This document shows positions 63,683 through 64,000 of a DNA stretch of 64,000 bases, one piece after another. The DNA comes from Schlegelella_A sp038318385 (GTDB taxonomy: Bacteria; Pseudomonadota; Gammaproteobacteria; Burkholderiales; Burkholderiaceae_C), in the NCBI GenBank assembly GCA_038318385.1, contig JBBQCD010000010.1:25018-89017 (forward strand), read 5' to 3'. The position numbers were made by a program, and so were the translations under genes. The notes under the pieces are model-generated. The model saw only the letters and a list, made by a program, of their open reading frames with translations, was not told the DNA's origin and did not search any database. The stretch's first letter is position 1. Each line of letters begins with the position of its first letter.

Positions 63683-64000
63683 TCAGCCGACCAGCGCCGG
63701 CAGCCAGGTCGCGACCGCCGGCACCAGGAAGACGACCATCAGCAGCACCAGGCTCATCGCCACGAACGGGACGACCGCGCGGAAGATGTGCAGCATCGTC
63801 ACCTGCGGCGGCGCCACGCCTTTCATCGTCATCAGCAGCAGGCCGTGCGGCGGCAGCAGCAGGCCGAGCTGCATGCAGATCAGGAAGAGCACGCCGAACC
63901 AGATCAGGTCGATCTGGAGGGCCTGCACGACCGGCATGAAGATCGGCAGCGTGATCATCATCATGCTGACCTGGTCGACGAAGATGCCGAGGAAGATCAG
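63683..64000 (-). CDS. TRAP transporter large permease, C-terminal part (cut by window end)
   Basis: An open frame enters from the right edge; only about 105 residues are visible. The C-terminal DctM pattern is clear: the LGIFVDQVSMMMITLPIFMPVV segment, then IDLIWFGVLFLICMQLGLLLPPHGLLLMTMKGVA and a last membrane helix. These permeases import C4-dicarboxylates or similar acids with a DctP receptor. The rest of the system lies outside the window. Confidence 0.9.
   Translation of the reverse strand: MIFLGIFVDQVSMMMITLPIFMPVVQALQIDLIWFGVLFLICMQLGLLLPPHGLLLMTMKGVAPPQVTMLHIFRAVVPFVAMSLVLLMVVFLVPAVATWLPALVG

Overview
The window is GC-rich bacterial chromosome, almost fully coding, with no rRNA, tRNA, CRISPR array, prophage or insertion sequence that I can see. 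The gene set points to a betaproteobacterium, most likely Burkholderiales. The markers are a DUF3567 protein, a PhaM-type polyhydroxybutyrate granule protein, a Bug-family solute receptor without its own transporter, the betaproteobacterial type of glutamate-cysteine ligase, methionine synthase split into two genes, and an S-adenosylhomocysteine riboswitch. The first and last genes are cut by the window edges.

Layout. 1-2.9 kb: a GT51 transglycosylase fragment, a LemA lipoprotein and two TPM-domain proteins. 3-9.8 kb: a GT39 membrane glycosyltransferase, the divergent glycerol pair glpD/glpK, a small membrane protein and a glutathione transferase. 9.8-16.4 kb: a large BTAD-ATPase-TPR regulator transcribed away from a secreted protein with an internal duplication and two lipoproteins of unknown function. 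16.5-22.6 kb: an Ivy-type lysozyme inhibitor, an AllA-like protein overlapping a serine hydrolase, a DUF4404 protein, a Bug receptor, a methyltransferase and a TPR protein. 22.7-30.25 kb: a tightly coupled minus-strand operon for a peptide-type ABC importer, with a DsbA/FrnE-like oxidoreductase inside it and an amidase at its end. 30.3-35.5 kb: a plus-strand operon of aldehyde dehydrogenase, SDR, a long methylsuccinyl-CoA-dehydrogenase-like enzyme and a mesaconyl-CoA CoA-transferase-like enzyme. 35.5-39.4 kb: glcDEF glycolate oxidase. 39.5-45 kb: FIST, PhaM, TraB/GumN, retropepsin-like, DUF3108 and DUF3567 proteins. 45-51.4 kb: a c-di-GMP phosphodiesterase with a degenerate GGDEF domain, then split metH. 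51.6-55 kb: a DUF1800/DUF1501 export pair. 55-63.6 kb: YifB, then porin-glnK-amtB, gshA, a nuclease/phosphatase-fold protein and an unknown anchored protein. The window ends in a TRAP transporter permease.

The clearest regulatory signals are an S-adenosylhomocysteine riboswitch with its own promoter ahead of the cobalamin half of metH; a sigma-54 promoter with NtrC-like sites ahead of porin-glnK-amtB; a second sigma-54-like element ahead of DUF1800/DUF1501; and several perfect hairpins at operon ends, some overlapping the stop codons of convergent genes. The most interesting metabolic content is the adjacent pair that would take methylsuccinyl-CoA through the two mesaconyl-CoA isomers, in an operon with an aldehyde dehydrogenase and an SDR. 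All assignments come from reading motifs by eye; no database search was run.
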